Source of the DNA: Leptodontidium sp. MPI-SDFR-AT-0119
Taxonomy: Eukaryota > Ascomycota > Leotiomycetes > Helotiales > Leptodontidiaceae
Assembly (NCBI GenBank): GCA_020726505.1
Contig: JAHLEZ010000001.1
Coordinates: 2,418,001-2,482,000 of the forward strand
DNA length: 64,000 nucleotides
Direction: 5' to 3'
Notes under the pieces: generated by a model
Databases searched by the model: none
What the model saw: the letters and a program-made list of their open reading frames with translations, nothing else
What the model was told of the DNA's origin: nothing
Program-made: the position numbers and the translations under genes
Shown: piece by piece, positions 1 to 12,277 of the stretch
Numbering within the stretch: the first letter of the stretch is position 1
Layout of the letters: each line of letters opens with the position of its first letter

Positions 1-252
1 ATCCGTCTGCACTACCCACCCCTCCCAGCGTCCTCACGCCGCCAGATCTGGGCTAACTTCCTCGCTCGTCTTCCTGAGAAATCGACATTCACTGATACTG
101 AACTAGATCAGCTCGCGAAGCTGGATTTGAATGGACGGCAGATCAAGAGTGCGGTTAAGACGGCGCAGTTGTTGGCTAGTGGTAAAGGAGAGGGCGTTAA
201 TATTGAGCATGTCGGGACTGTGTTGAGGATTACGAGGGGTGTGCTTTTATAG
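1..252 (+). CDS. AAA+ ATPase, C-terminal end (partial)
   Basis: The window opens inside a coding exon read in frame 1 that ends at TAG 250-252. The 83 visible residues contain the helical lid end typical of the large fungal AAA+ ATPases, with an LDLNGRQIKSAVKTAQ stretch at residues 40-55 followed by a short V-L-R-I-T tail. In this family that segment follows the second arginine finger and forms part of the C-terminal four-helix lid. The P-loop and Walker B motifs must lie upstream of the window, so substrate and location cannot be judged. The family call rests on the LNGR-I-N/S motif alone. Confidence 0.7.
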   Translation: MRLHYPPLPASSRRQIWANFLARLPEKSTFTDTELDQLAKLDLNGRQIKSAVKTAQLLASGKGEGVNIEHVGTVLRITRGVLL

Positions 253-3200
253 TCCAATTTTTGAAAGGGGCTGATTGTGGTGTTTGCGCGCAAGATTTGG
301 GCCATGCAGAAGGAGTGCAGTTGTCGAGGTCGCAAGATATTATGCACAGAGATGAATTCTATAGCCATGGTAAGAGTTGTCTTGTTATCAGAACAGGAAT
401 CCATCGGCGAACAAAATTTCCCTTGCCATATGCTACGAACCCTCCTATTTCGTTCTGGGACTTAGGTAGGTAACAATATAAACACGGCCTAGCTCCCACT
501 TACAATTCATCCGACAGACCTCTCTCTTTCGCTTGAACGATGAGAACTTCTGATATTTGGAGAAGTAACCTTCATTACAGAGCTTTCAGCGTTCATCTAT
601 GGAAGTTAGACAGCAAGAGGATTTGGAGGCCAATTTGGTTGTTCCGGGCTAACACACTGACGGGTTCCATTTACGCTAAGGTGATGTTGACTTTCACAGT
701 GGTCGGAGGCACCATGCTGCCTACAAGCTCTGTACGCATTTAAGAGATGCTGGATCATAGTTCAATGTGATAACAGCAATTGGGTACCATACAAGTGCGC
801 CAGAGAGTGAAACAGAAATGGGCAAGAGCAGGAAATATGCCACTTCCAACCTATCGAGTCGCTAAACTGCTTCAAGAGTACATTTCCTTGGCCACCTGTT
901 CACGAACTCGCATCCCATCCCGCAACTTTCAACTTTCTACGTATGCCGGGGATATGCAGCTTCAAGTGCACCAGGCTAAGAATCCCATCAATTTTCGGCC
1001 GACACTAGCAGGGTAGCATACATGTATTCTGCATGAGGTTTCCGACTTGCGTAAACGCCGACCGAGGTTCCGACTTGGGGACTTGCCCATTTTCTTGTGT
1101 TCGGTATACAAGGTGTTGTGTTACTTGGTGCGCATCTACGGATGTAAAGACGGATGGATCATCTGGGGGTCTAGTTTGTCGTGATGAGTAGAAGACTTAG
1201 ATGTTGATATAATTCGGAGGGTGCTGACTATATGACTTGATGTGAGTTGTCATGACTCTCAGCCCCCCACTACTCCCCTCTCTGTCTCTCTTCAGCGAGA
1301 CATGTATTTGAGAATCAGGGGGTCAATGTCACGTCTCACCGAGGTGGCTTCACCAGACCTTGGGCATAAGCTGGGCATATATGATTAATAAATATTGGAA
1401 GTGTTTGGGGGCTTAATTTTCGATGGGCAGCAGAGGGTTAAATACACTTGATAATTTTTACAAAATCCACAATCATGGTCAAAGTATTCTTACCAGCTAC
1501 TAGAAGTTTTCTTCTAGTTCTGCTTGTATTGTATGCCGCGATCTAATCTCTCAGAGAAAGAGGGGGTGTAAACTCCCTCTTGACAGTTGATAAGAAGTCG
1601 GGACCCACACGCATCTTTGCCACCTCGACAGTTGGAAAGCGGCGTCATTGATTGTGCATCTACATACCAGCTCCAGCTTCGCCAAGACTAGGCCGATTAT
1701 CTAAGTCACCCTCCGCTGATTCAATAAACGCACACTTACTCAGCCCCAGCATTACAAAGACCGGGACCGGAGCTACAAAACATTCCGAGAAACATTAAGC
1801 GAGACGAACCCCTGACTGGCATCCCAAAACGGAAATATTTTAGGTCCCAACGCTACGTTCTGGTACAATAGCAGCATTCAGCCTCATAATCTCTCTAACT
1901 ACAATAGAGATGTGCGCCGAGCGAGAAAGCTTGTCGTTGGGCTTTTTCGGCACTTCTGCCGACTGGACTGGTTGTGCGAATGTTTTGCTACCATGTTGTT
2001 GCCTGTTTGGGGCATGCTGAATTTGCTATGTTGGGCTTCAAGCTTTCGTGATCTCGAGTACAAGGAGACATTGATTGTACTGTGGATTAGAGTCAACCAT
2101 GCGAGTTTCAAAATTGTAGGACTTTCGGTTAGGACTTTCATTATGTTCGCCAAGATTTACTCAAATGATGTCGGGGTAGTTCAACCGATCTTGACTTTCC
2201 TCACCATCTGCAATGCTTCCTTCAATCTTCGGAGATACAGTAGCTATATCCGTCACAAAATTAGGCCTGGATATCACGTAATGAAGCTTTGAAATCAAAT
2301 CTAATGTCAAAGTCCATCCATATAAAAGTGCTGAACGCCACCTAACTAACTTCCTCTTTCCAAACGCTTCCTGGACATCAAAAAATCATGAACTGCGAAC
2401 TCTTTGATTAACTCGAATGGCATGACAATTTCTGGACCCCAAATATCAACCCACAGTGGCAACACTTATCCAAAGAGAGATGGCCAGACACCTATCTGAC
2501 ATTCTTCCACTTATCCGCACCTCCACATCGGCCGACAATTTTGAGCTGAGGCTGACAAAGGCAAGATATACATCAGATCTCCGCAAGAACAATAGTTTAC
2601 CCGTCAGAGATGAGAAATTTAGTTACTTGTGGTGCTTGCACATATCCGCTTGACCGTCAAGTTCAAGAACTGGAGTTTGGGACTACGTCGTGACATCCTG
2701 GTCACCGGCTGTTGTCTTCCACCACGAAGCAACGATGATGCGCGGCTGTTTTCATCCTACTCGGTAAGGCTGAGTTGGGCTATTTCGCTTATTTCAGTGG
2801 TTGACGAAGCTTGAATGGATACTCTTAACTTTGTTACTAATTATTTTTTCTTCTCCTATTATTTTCGAATCCTGTGGTGTAGGTCAAACGACCTGCCAAT
2901 CATTCTCACTAGATGTAAGGTTTCTTATCATTATATTTTCCTGACATACTCTCTCTAAAGACATTCTATGAGTTCTAAACAACATAATAGTAGAGGTGAA
3001 GGGATCCGAGATAACAAACCGTCGATCAAGCTCTAGAGATTCTTTTGGATTCCCATGCAAGAGAACCGTCGTGGTATGCAAGCAATACTTGGCAGCGGGG
3101 GGCAGTGCCTAATACGGAATTCCTCAAGCATGGTGCAGTACCTCTCGGGGACCTCTCGCCGCCGCAAGTTGCCGCCGCCCCATGACAAGGCTGAAATGCC

Positions 3201-3382
3201 ATTTGTAAGCAGCGATGTATCAGACAGACTCTTGGTACCAACGTCTCTACTCCTATGTACTCATAACATAAAAGGAGAATTATATCCAAAACAATGATGC
3301 CGCAATAACACTAGGCTCTCGGGGCATTCCGCCTGCAGCAACATTTTCAGAAGCATCAACTTGACTTTTCAACATCTCCAAA
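253..3382. other. Long gene-poor stretch
   Basis: About 3.1 kb without a supported gene. It holds several ORFs of 60-126 codons on both strands, none with a recognisable motif, intron pattern or convincing codon bias. A 23-codon hydrophobic ORF at about 1475-1546 (start MVKVFLPATRSF) looks like a signal peptide or single membrane span but has no continuation. The stretch 3290-3382 is presumably the promoter and leader of the transcription factor that follows. I see no terminal repeats or RNA genes. Confidence 0.5.
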
Positions 3383-5411
3383 ATGGCTGCCCCCAAGCCC
3401 AAGGAACACAAGCCACGCGCTCAGAAGACTAAACCAGCAATTCAAACATTCGAATTCATCACCCTAACCGACAACCAGAAAATCGACGAGCATGACCGCT
3501 ATGTGGTTCGCAAGCAGGCTATGAAGAACAACACCAATCGGAGGATCAAAGGTGCCAAACACCCACTAGAGAAAGATGTACAGAGCGAAAAACAGCTTAC
3601 TGGTCCGCCAGTTATACAGCAAGCCTTGCAATCAAAGAGGTTCCGATTACTACCTAGAGGGCTTCAAGACCTACAGGACATGCCGAGGGTCAAACCGCCT
3701 TCAGCGAGGTCCAGCACGTCACATTCTCTAAGGGCGAGGATGCAGATGTTTGAGGCGTTGCCGGAGGATTTCCCTGAAGATGCGTCCACGCCAGATCCGA
3801 TGCCTCTTTTGCCAATATACCACGCGACAATGCATCAGCATGCTGGTGATAATTCACTTCTCGACTTTGCTTTCGAACCACATATCATGGACCAAGACAC
3901 TTTGAATCAAGACAGGGTTCCGGAAACAGATCTACAGGACGAATTTTTAGCCTTACAATGCCACACCAACTACCTCGAACACACCCCCCCAAGCCTCGAC
4001 CCAATGTCCTATCTGCCCGACAACGCCCCATACCGAACTCGTCTTCTCATCGAGCACAATTGTACGAAGTCCTCTTTATTTAACTCATCTTAACTTCAAT
4101 TTTACTTACCTCCCTTATAGTCACGGAACGTAGTCGAATTGCTTCTCTCATGATGTCGGTCCGCAAGTCGTGGTTCGTACTCTCCGTTACCGACATTGCG
4201 TTCTTTAACGTTGTGCTTTCTCACTACGCGGGGACATACCGTCTCTTGACCGGCCAAGGCGATCCCATGGAATCGTTTTCTTTCACGGCTGCTTCGATCA
4301 AGATCATCAATGAGAGATTGGGCTTGCCAGAGCAGAGGACGAGTGATGGGACGATTGCTGCTGTAGCGGGGATAGTCCTTCAGGAAGTGAGTCTTATTTA
4401 TATCCAGTCTTTTCACTTTGGTTGGACAAGAGCTTGCAAGACTGTTGCAAGAATACATAATCTGACTGTTGATATTGTGTAGATCAAGAACGGAAACGCA
4501 TTGGCAGTGAAAACCCATCTCAGTGGTCTAGAACAAATGATAAATCTTCGGGGCGGACTTCTCAAAGCTAACTTTCCCGCATCTCTTCAGCGAATGATAG
4601 CTTGTAAGTACCTTCTTTCCAAGGCAACTCTCAAGAGTGACAGAACACTCATTTTTAAAAAGGGGCCGAGCTCAGCGCCTCAAGCGTCTTTTCCACAATC
4701 CCTCGCATCATACCCTACGCCTCTCCAGCTTTAGACATCCTATCCTACGTCTGGACCGCAAATTCCAACGGACCCATTCTCCCTTCATCACCTTCTCCCA
4801 ATCTCGCTATAACATGGGAAACCATCGAGACGGATATCGAGCAAGTCTTCACCGACTTACGCTACATCTCCTCAATTCTCGAATCCGATGACCCCAACGA
4901 GCAAATCGACAACATCTAGTACAGCGACAAGACCTACCTCGTCCAACGCAGCTTGGTATATATCTTCCAACATCCCAAGATAGAGCATTCCAGACTAGAC
5001 TCGCTCACCTGCCTAGCCGCGAGCATTTATATCGATTCATGTCTACGTGATCAACGGTTCAATGCTGGTGCTATTGGGATCCTTGTCTCGAAACTTAAGT
5101 CGGAACTGGAATCTTTTCTCCTGTCTTATGATCATGAGCCATACGAGCATGACGAGGAGGCGGAGAAGACTTTAATGTGGGTTTTTGCTTTTGGAGCTAT
5201 TGCTGCGTATGGACGGCCGAAGAGGAGGTGGTTCGTTGAGCAGTTCGCTAATGTGTGTGAGAGGTTGGGTATCATAGAGTGGGAAGTAGCAAAAAGTATC
5301 TTGGAGAGGAAGTTATGGAATGAGAGATGGGAGAATCCGAAGGGGGAGCTTTGGCAGGATTTAGTAGAGAGAAAGTCACAGCTCATAGCTGGTGACTTCA
5401 TGGAGATGTAG
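3383..5411 (+). pseudogene. Fungal-specific transcription factor, interrupted by one in-frame TAG
   Basis: Four exons (3383-4061, 4121-4386, 4483-4603, 4663-5411) join in phase with GT-AG introns of 59, 96 and 59 bp. The N-terminus has the signature of fungal regulators that lack a Zn2Cys6 motif: Lys-rich start, FEFITLTDNQKIDEHD at about residue 25, then a basic helix-like run RKQAMKNNTNRR. The middle (exons 2-4) matches the Fungal_trans_2 type ligand/regulatory domain: a W-F-V-L..TD-A-F-N-V start, a GLEQMINLRGGL motif, then long amphipathic helices. Codon 441 (4917-4919) is TAG where the family usually has Trp (DNI-W-YSDK). The frame stays open for a further 163 codons, and those still look like the family. 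The product is therefore 440 residues unless read through. This is either a young nonsense mutation (TGG to TAG) or a sequencing error. Confidence 0.8.
4917..4919 (+). other. In-frame TAG inside transcription factor exon 4
   Basis: The TAG lies between Asn-Ile and Tyr-Ser-Asp-Lys codons of the same frame (positions divisible by 3) used both upstream (from 4665) and downstream (to 5411). No donor/acceptor pair around it would remove it without also removing conserved residues. TGG to TAG is a C-to-T change in CpA context on the opposite strand. Confidence 0.8.
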
Positions 5412-5932
5412 TGGAGTTTAAGCGAGGAGTAGGAGTTGGTCTACAATATACCCCTACGAATAGATGTTTTTAGCTCCTAATTTTATGCTAAAGCCCCTAG
5501 CTCAATATCAAGAGCATTTACGGAGAGGTGTGATTTCTAACAACTGGTAGGTATAAACGCTTTCATATAAATATTCCAAATGTTCATCTTGTTTTTCTAA
5601 AGGAAGACGCAGTTAGTATTAACAGTCAATCATTCAAATCACCTCAAACATTTCAAGTGATGATTGATCTGTTCAGTTACACCAAAACTGACCCCGCAGT
5701 ACCCCGCGGATAGCTGGAAGTCCCTGTACGGACTTGACGAAGCCCCGCAATTACAGGCTCAGCCCCCTGGAACCTTCCGAAGACACGTGGTACCAGCACC
5801 CACGCCACGTGAGTCTATTTGGCGCTAAAGTCAAGCGAGCTTTTGCGCCTTTTCGCCTCCACCCACTGCCAACCACTTTCCAGCTTCATACACCGACCGT
5901 CTCAAACAGCACCAGCGTTCAGGACTACCACC
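5412..5932. other. Intergenic, promoter of methyltransferase gene
   Basis: A 0.5-kb spacer between two genes on the same strand. The last 100 bp are pyrimidine-rich, and the next start codon sits in a strong ACCACCATGG context. No further elements recognised. Confidence 0.5.
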
Positions 5933-6728
5933 ATGGAAGACTCCGATGGCGAACCGATGTTTGCGTTCCAGGACTTGGACTACATCCCCTTTGGATACAG
6001 TGGCATTCTAGCTCCGTACATCGAAACAGGACCAGGCACAATGAGGGCGGCTTCGACACTCATGGCGCTTGATCTTGCGCTGAAAGACCAAAAGGCAGCA
6101 GCTACCGTCGTTTGCGATCTTGGTTGTGGCGATGGTGAATTCCGTAAGATAGCGAGACAACATATTCACCTCCTCCTTGCCTCCCCTCTTTTGCTGTTCT
6201 CTTCCCAGACATTGACAAGCCAGGTATCGCCCCCACTAACCGGAACAGAAGGCGTCAAGATATCAGATGCTAATTGAACCGTGTTAAGTAATCGGTTTGC
6301 TCGGTCACATCAATGCTGTAGCTAGCAACCTCTCTACAGCTCAAGGCATCGGAATTGATTACAACGCCGAGTTGATCAAAACTGCAGGTCTCAATTCAAA
6401 CACCCAAGGCGCCAAGGCCGAGTGGCTCATCTACAACTTCAACGACGATCAAGATGATCTCGCAAGCACACTGATCAATGCTCACCAAGTCACTCATGTG
6501 TTCATATACCTGGTTCCGAAGCAGCTGGCCATGCCGACTGTCAGAGGGGTAAGCATACGCCCCAGTGTGAAGTTTCGTTGCTTTGGCTAATCATGGCCGC
6601 GAAAGATCCTCACTCGGCTCTATGAAAGTGGTGTTGTGCTTTGCTGTCATAAATTTTATCCAGAATATCTCACAGCTGCGAGAAAGGACGTCTTGATGGA
6701 TTTGGTCGTGTACCACAATCCCAGATGA
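5933..6728 (+). CDS. Small class I SAM-dependent methyltransferase
   Basis: Three exons (5933-6143, 6289-6548, 6606-6728) give 197 residues. The start ATG has a near-ideal Kozak context (ACCACCATGG). Residues 60-71 carry motif I of Rossmann methyltransferases (VVCDLGCGDGEF), which binds S-adenosylmethionine. A second acidic strand end follows 25-30 residues later (GIGIDYNAELI, motif II, the ribose-binding acidic residue). A VFIYLVP strand near residue 140 corresponds to motif IV/V. Intron 1 (145 bp, GTAAG...TTAAG) splits motif I from the following helix, and intron 2 (57 bp) is in phase 0. The protein is short, close to the minimal fold, and has no extra substrate domain, so the substrate (protein, small molecule or RNA) cannot be told. 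The general pattern is seen in conserved single-copy fungal methyltransferases. Confidence 0.8.
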
Positions 6729-8814
6729 GATGTTATGATTCGATCGTCTTCGTTATCAGAGAGAAAGTGCAACAGAGGAAACTTTTGAAAGCTGAAAAGA
6801 GTAACCGGCTAATGGGACGTTGCATTGAGCAAGGGGTCACAAGCTCACAGGGACACAGGATCTCAAAACCCCCAAAGGGGATAGGCCATTTGCTCCACCA
6901 AGATTCGCCGAGGAGCAGCAACTTTCAATACACAGAACTCGTTGGAAACTACTTTGCAAACTCTGTGACGTTCTCAGTACAATTCTGATAATCGAGCGAA
7001 GATATACCTTTCTTTTTCACTGGCTGGAGAACCCAGACTAGCAGTGCCGATGTCCCGCTGTGCCATTCCTGACTCCAGGGCTTTCCCCCCTTCACGGGAT
7101 CTTACAGCATCGCAACCAATGCCTCAACGGCACAAAGCTCACACGAGGAGTAGTACAGCAGTGCCGTGCATCGTCATCAGAAGAGGCCAGTCAAACTTCA
7201 GGACTCTCGGCCGCATCTTACCAGTCCGGATGCCAGAAACCAGGCTCAAAGCCCAAAACCCCACTCTTCTGCTTCTACTAGGTCCTGGCTCCAGACTAGT
7301 CTTCATCGCCTTCACTTTCATCCTCACCACCCGTCCAATATATGCATGCCCTCCCATTAAAATCCATCCACGAGTCCACAATGGGTATCTTCGACGCCCA
7401 GCCTGTACGGCACTACGGCATACTCTCCACATCGCATGGGGCAAGGAGGATTGAGCTTAGACTCTCTGTATTGTTGCGGAGCATCTGGAGAGAGATTGCA
7501 ATGCATATGTAGTGGAGACCTTCTGCCGTAGTGTAGAATCCTACGATCCTTTGGGCTATGCGGCTTCATGGCTGGTCTTGATGTCAAGCGATCCTTCGTG
7601 CTGTGCGGCTCACGATGGTATGGACTAGTGGAAAGATAATTTAGGAGCGGGGAAACTTTAGTAGATGAGAGATTTTATTTTTCATGGGTGCTGGAGGATT
7701 TTATGAACATGTGCATTGGACTTCGTTGTTGATTCCATTTTGGAAACTAGTCGATGACTGTGTGACGGGGACTCTGAGTGGTCAGTTCTCTAGTTGAGTA
7801 GAGACTTCAAAGAAATGACTTAAATTTTATATGTTGAATCTCATATCATAATCTCCACATTGAAGGAGACTGATATTCTGGATGTAGTACTCGCTTCATG
7901 TGGAGTATTGTTGAGTAAGGGTGAGTAAACAGAGACTGCTCTCGTCAGTCCCTGAACATTAGCGTATGTCGCCAAACCATCGCCACTTTGAAGCCTGTCT
8001 CAACCTCATTCCACCATAACAACCCGATTATTGCGCATCGACCACGTACATCCGCTCATCGCTGCAATCGTCTCAAATCAATCATTCTATCGTGGCTCAG
8101 TCATTCCAGCTCTCAATATGAAGCTTTGCACCATTCACAACCCAATCTGTCAAGTGTCAGCCGTGTGTCAATTACAGCAAACAAGACACCAGCGAAAGAC
8201 TTCAACGCCCTTCAAATACGGCAAGATACGAACTAAAAGCTTCTATGAATCTTCCTACGTTCTTCTATGGCTTCGGAAACGCGGCAGTGCAGCGTCTCAT
8301 GATTGCTATCCTTTAATCCTACCAGGCATCTTTGTCGACAGACTTTTGGTGTTCGCGATGCCTTGCAGCTTGTGCTCAGCCCCCGCCCAGGCAGACCCGA
8401 GACTTAGGGACTTAGGAGGAGCAGCACCCGCAATGACCGTCTGCGACTCACGATTCAGCAATATGCTGTGCTCTGGGTAAGGATTGTGGTGTGTTGTCCT
8501 GGTGCAACCTCATTCGCTGTTATTACATGGCCGCAATCAGGCTGCCCATTAGCCGCTTCTGATGTTGTGAATGCGTTGGGTTTAGGACTGCTTCGTTTTA
8601 GTGGCTATGAGGCTAGGGCGTTCCAGAGAGACTGACTTACGGCTTTCTGCACTGAGGAGGGGAATGTGGTCTTTGGATTGGTTGGCAGTGCCCTGCTTGC
8701 CCTTTCATATCAATTGCGCTTCCTCGAAGGACATTCAGTTTGATTTTTGACTTCAACTTGTGTTTCGATATCAAACGGCATTTTGAGTCACGATACTAAT
8801 CTCAGTTAATCAAT
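6729..8814. other. Intergenic, no supported gene
   Basis: About 2.1 kb with ORFs up to 149 codons on both strands but none with recognisable domains or splice-linked continuation. The overlapping ORFs at 7044-7454 on both strands are typical chance reading frames of GC-balanced DNA. The last part, rich in pyrimidines, should hold the RBR gene promoter. Confidence 0.5.
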
Positions 8815-11177
8815 ATGATGACTGCAAGGAGAATGCCAGGCAACTGGCCGACTGAAAGTCGAGAGGAGGCTCCAATCACAAATTTACGACTTAATACCAA
8901 TTTCCCGCAGGGGTTCCTGCAAATTCCAAACATGGCTTCTGCTTCTCCATCAAGAGATAGCCGGGATGAGCTATTCTTTGACTGTGGACAAAGCACAGCA
9001 GTCACTGATCCAAGCGAAGAAGCTTTTGCTTCCTACCTGGCATTTGAGCCTGTTGTGGAGAGCGTCTCGAGCGATGAGCATGTGGACTGGAGGAGATATG
9101 ATCCGCCGAGAGAGTTGTTGGATTTCCAAGAAGCAACGTCTCCGATAATCCAGGAAATGCTACCAGTATCGATCGAGAGACTGAGGACGAGACATGAAGA
9201 AGAAGAACGAAGACGAGCTGCGACCTCAAGACGAGAACGACCTATTGCGAGAGTAGGAAGAGCTTCAGTGAAGCCTCGACGAGAACGAGAGGTAACATAC
9301 TCCAACCGTCTATGAGATCAAATTACTTACGTAAGATAGAGTGATCACGCACCAGATGCAGCTTTCCTCAATGCTGGATCCTCTCGACTCAGTGGTGGCA
9401 GCGCAATATCTCTTTCCTCGAACGACTCAGGTTACACATCTATGTTGATCGAGCCTGATCCTCGCCCAGAGCCCATTGTCCGGCCAAATCGAGTCCCAAA
9501 GAAAACATTCGGACTCGGTTCTATATTTCGGCGAACATTCGACTTCCAAGGTCTTGCCGTTTGCGATGCTCCAACTTCATTCGACGGTGCACATATACCT
9601 GAGCCTACAAGACCAGCCCCCACCGTGGAGCCAGCGACAATGTATGTACTTCTAATGGTGCATTGCGAGCCTAAGCTTACATTAGTAGTGAATGTGTTTC
9701 CTGTCTGGATGACTTTGCCGAACCTGGAATGATTACATTGAGTTGTCACAGTTACTGCACTGAATGTTTTCAACGACTCATCAGGTAAGCTCCACACAGC
9801 ATCTCTAATATCATCTATCTAACCCGGTGTAGCACCGCCCTTGAATCTGAAACACACTGGCCAGCAAAATGCTGTCTGAACCCTATCCCAGCAGAAAACA
9901 TCCTCCCCCATCTCGACAACGCCACTAAAACAAAATACCAGCAACGAGACGCCGAATGGTCCATTCCAACTAGTGACCGGATCTACTGCAACCACGCCAA
10001 CTGCAGTACCTGGATCCCACCCAAGCACGTCAATAGTGCACGCAACTTCGCCAAATGCCCAAAATGCTCAAAGAGGACATGCACACTCTGCAGAGGCGCC
10101 TACCACAACGGCAGCGACTGTCCACAAGACACCGCGCTCCAGGCCACAACCAATCTAGCAGAGATGGAAGGCTGGAAAAGATGCTACAGCTGCCATGCCT
10201 TCGTCGAACATAATAAAGGATGTAGACACATGACGTGTCGCTGTAAAGCGCAATTCTGCTACATCTGCGGCGACAGATGGAAGACCTGTTCATGTACAGA
10301 CGAGCAGCTCCTCGTAATGCAAGCACAAGTCGCCACTAGACGCGAAGAAGCCGCCGCGCAAACTCAACGCACGGCAGCAGAGAACGCGAGACGCGAAGCA
10401 GAAGCAGAAGAACTCCGCCAAATCCTACAAGAGATTGCAGAGTTTGAGCGAGCGGAAGACGAGAGACTCGCTGCTGAGCTGGAGGCTGCGAGGATTAGAG
10501 AGGAAGCGGAACAGCGTGCCAGGGCTGAAGAGAGGAGGAGGATGGAAGAAGAGAGACTTGCAGCTGTGCATCGCAAATTCCGACAACTCGGTCTCGAGCT
10601 GGAGATCTTGAGTGATGTGCAGCGCGTACTTATGGCTGAACGTCATGAGTTCGAAATCGAGGTTCTGAAGAAGGAGAGACAGGATGCGCTTGATACACTA
10701 TCTATCCGGCATCCTTCTGAGATGAGTACGCTGGTAGCGGAGTCGCAGCGCAGAATCACGGAGTCGGAGGCGAAGTTCGAGCAGGAGTACCAGACGCGGC
10801 TTGAAGAAGAACGCCGTATTGAGGATGCGTATGTGCTAGAGTTGCGGGCTCACTATAATGGGAAGCCGGAGGCCGAGTACCGAGTCAGAGATGCTAGGGA
10901 TGAGTTGAGAGAGAGTCAAGGCAAGGAGTATAGATTCTGGGATGCGTATAGGAGGAAGCAGCTGGCGGCTGTTAGGGAGGGGGAGAGTAGGAAAATGGAG
11001 GCATTAAGGGTTAAGCAAGAGAGTGAGAGGAGGGCTGTGGAAGGAAGGGCTAGTATCGACGAGGTGGAGAGGAAGAGGAGAGTTTGGGCTGAGGGGAAGT
11101 GGGTTGAAGCTGTTATTGTTGAAAGGGGTGCGATATTGATGGAGAAGGAGCAAGAGGATTACGCAAGAGGTGGATAA
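8815..11177 (+). CDS. RBR-type E3 ubiquitin ligase (RING1-IBR-Rcat) with charged C-terminal tail
   Basis: Exons 8815-9291, 9340-9641, 9689-9784 and 9833-11177 join in phase (introns of 47-48 bp) to 739 residues. Residues 1-258 are disordered. RING1 starts at C262 (ECVSCLDD), the IBR domain follows with two CxxC-type pairs (residues about 335-395), and Rcat lies at about 409-445 with RCYSCHAF...KGCRHMTC. C422 in the GC-R-H-M-T-C motif is the expected catalytic cysteine that takes ubiquitin as a thioester before transfer to substrate. Residues 450-739 are a long Glu/Arg/Ala-rich coiled coil. One oddity: the second half of RING1 reads CHSYCTEC, one residue shorter than the usual C-x-H-x2-C-x2-C, so E2 binding may be altered. 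RBR ligases act as HECT-like hybrids; the substrate here is unknown. Confidence 0.9.
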
Positions 11178-12277
11178 GTGAAATTCTATCTGCTATTCGA
11201 CTCTCTAGGTACGCTCCGGAGCTTTAGATCCACATAATACTTCCACTCCACCATTTTCCATTCTCATCTCTCTTGCCTCGGAACAAACTGTGAGAACCTC
11301 AGATTCATCCTTCCTCCCCCACCGCACCCATATCCGTACATACTCTATATATATATTAATCTACCGAACCCCATTAACACAGGGCTGATATAGCACTACC
11401 CTCTACCCAACCCTCACCTCGTCACACTCATCCCATTGGTTCAGAAGCACTATCTACACATTACCCTCTCGCTTCAGCATTACCACAACCCAGCAATGCA
11501 ACAACGGACACATCATCCCCATCAAGACAATCGAGCCCTGTACCCTTTCCAATCCACTTTCCAATCTAATCATTCAAGCCATCCCATTCAAATACCATAC
11601 CTAGGTACACAAATGCAGTCCACGTGTGAACACCGCACCCGGCATATCGCCAATCACGAACGCAGGTCGTCCTTAATCTGGGTAATTGCGCGATGGCAGC
11701 TTTGTGGGGTATTAGCCGCCAGCTCTGGAGCTGGCAGAGTGGGTCATATACGTGCGGAGAAAATGGGCGATGAGGTGAGTAGACTCCGGATGTTGAATTA
11801 TGGAGTTGGAGGGTTGGAGTTGTGGCTTTTGGATTTTGCTGTTTGCTCTTTGTGAAGCTGGTAAGCTATTGTTTGGTGGGTAATAGGTACTGTTGGAAAA
11901 GCCATCTTCGGAGCAGGAGTGCGACGGCCCGGAGGCTGGCAGTATTTATTTGGTTTGGGCATGAGAGCATGAACCGGCATGGTGTGACCTGTTCTGGTGC
12001 GTGCTGCTGGCTATGGCTGGCTTATTTCAATCATACGGAACCAGACTTAGAACTGGGCTTGACTAGATGTGAATGATATTGAGGATAAAGAGACAGGATA
12101 TCCTTCCCTCCTCCATGTAATACAAACCCCTTCTATTTCCTCTCGATCTGGGATCTTCTCTATGTCTTCTGATCAATAAATGCCAAATACAATATCGACA
12201 TATTGAATGTATACTCTCTATGCTCTCAACCGATAGGCATTCAGATTCTCATCCGAACCGATCAATAGAACAGAAAT
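11178..12277. other. Intergenic
   Basis: About 1.1 kb between two same-strand genes. A 139-codon ORF at 11436-11855 has no recognisable features. The stretch before 12277 is AT-rich with short TATA-like runs (11350-11360 tatatatatat; 12176-12200) and probably holds the promoter of the next gene. Confidence 0.5.

Noticed and set aside
1475..1546. 23-codon hydrophobic ORF resembling a signal peptide
   Set aside because: Too short to support and no splice donor near its end leads to a further exon.
1912..2292. 126-codon ORF on the plus strand
   Set aside because: No recognisable motif, no intron-linked continuation, and an equally long opposite-strand ORF overlaps it.
7044..7454. 136-codon plus-strand ORF with overlapping minus-strand ORF
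   Set aside because: Composition-driven; Pro/Arg/Ser-rich translations in several frames with no family features.
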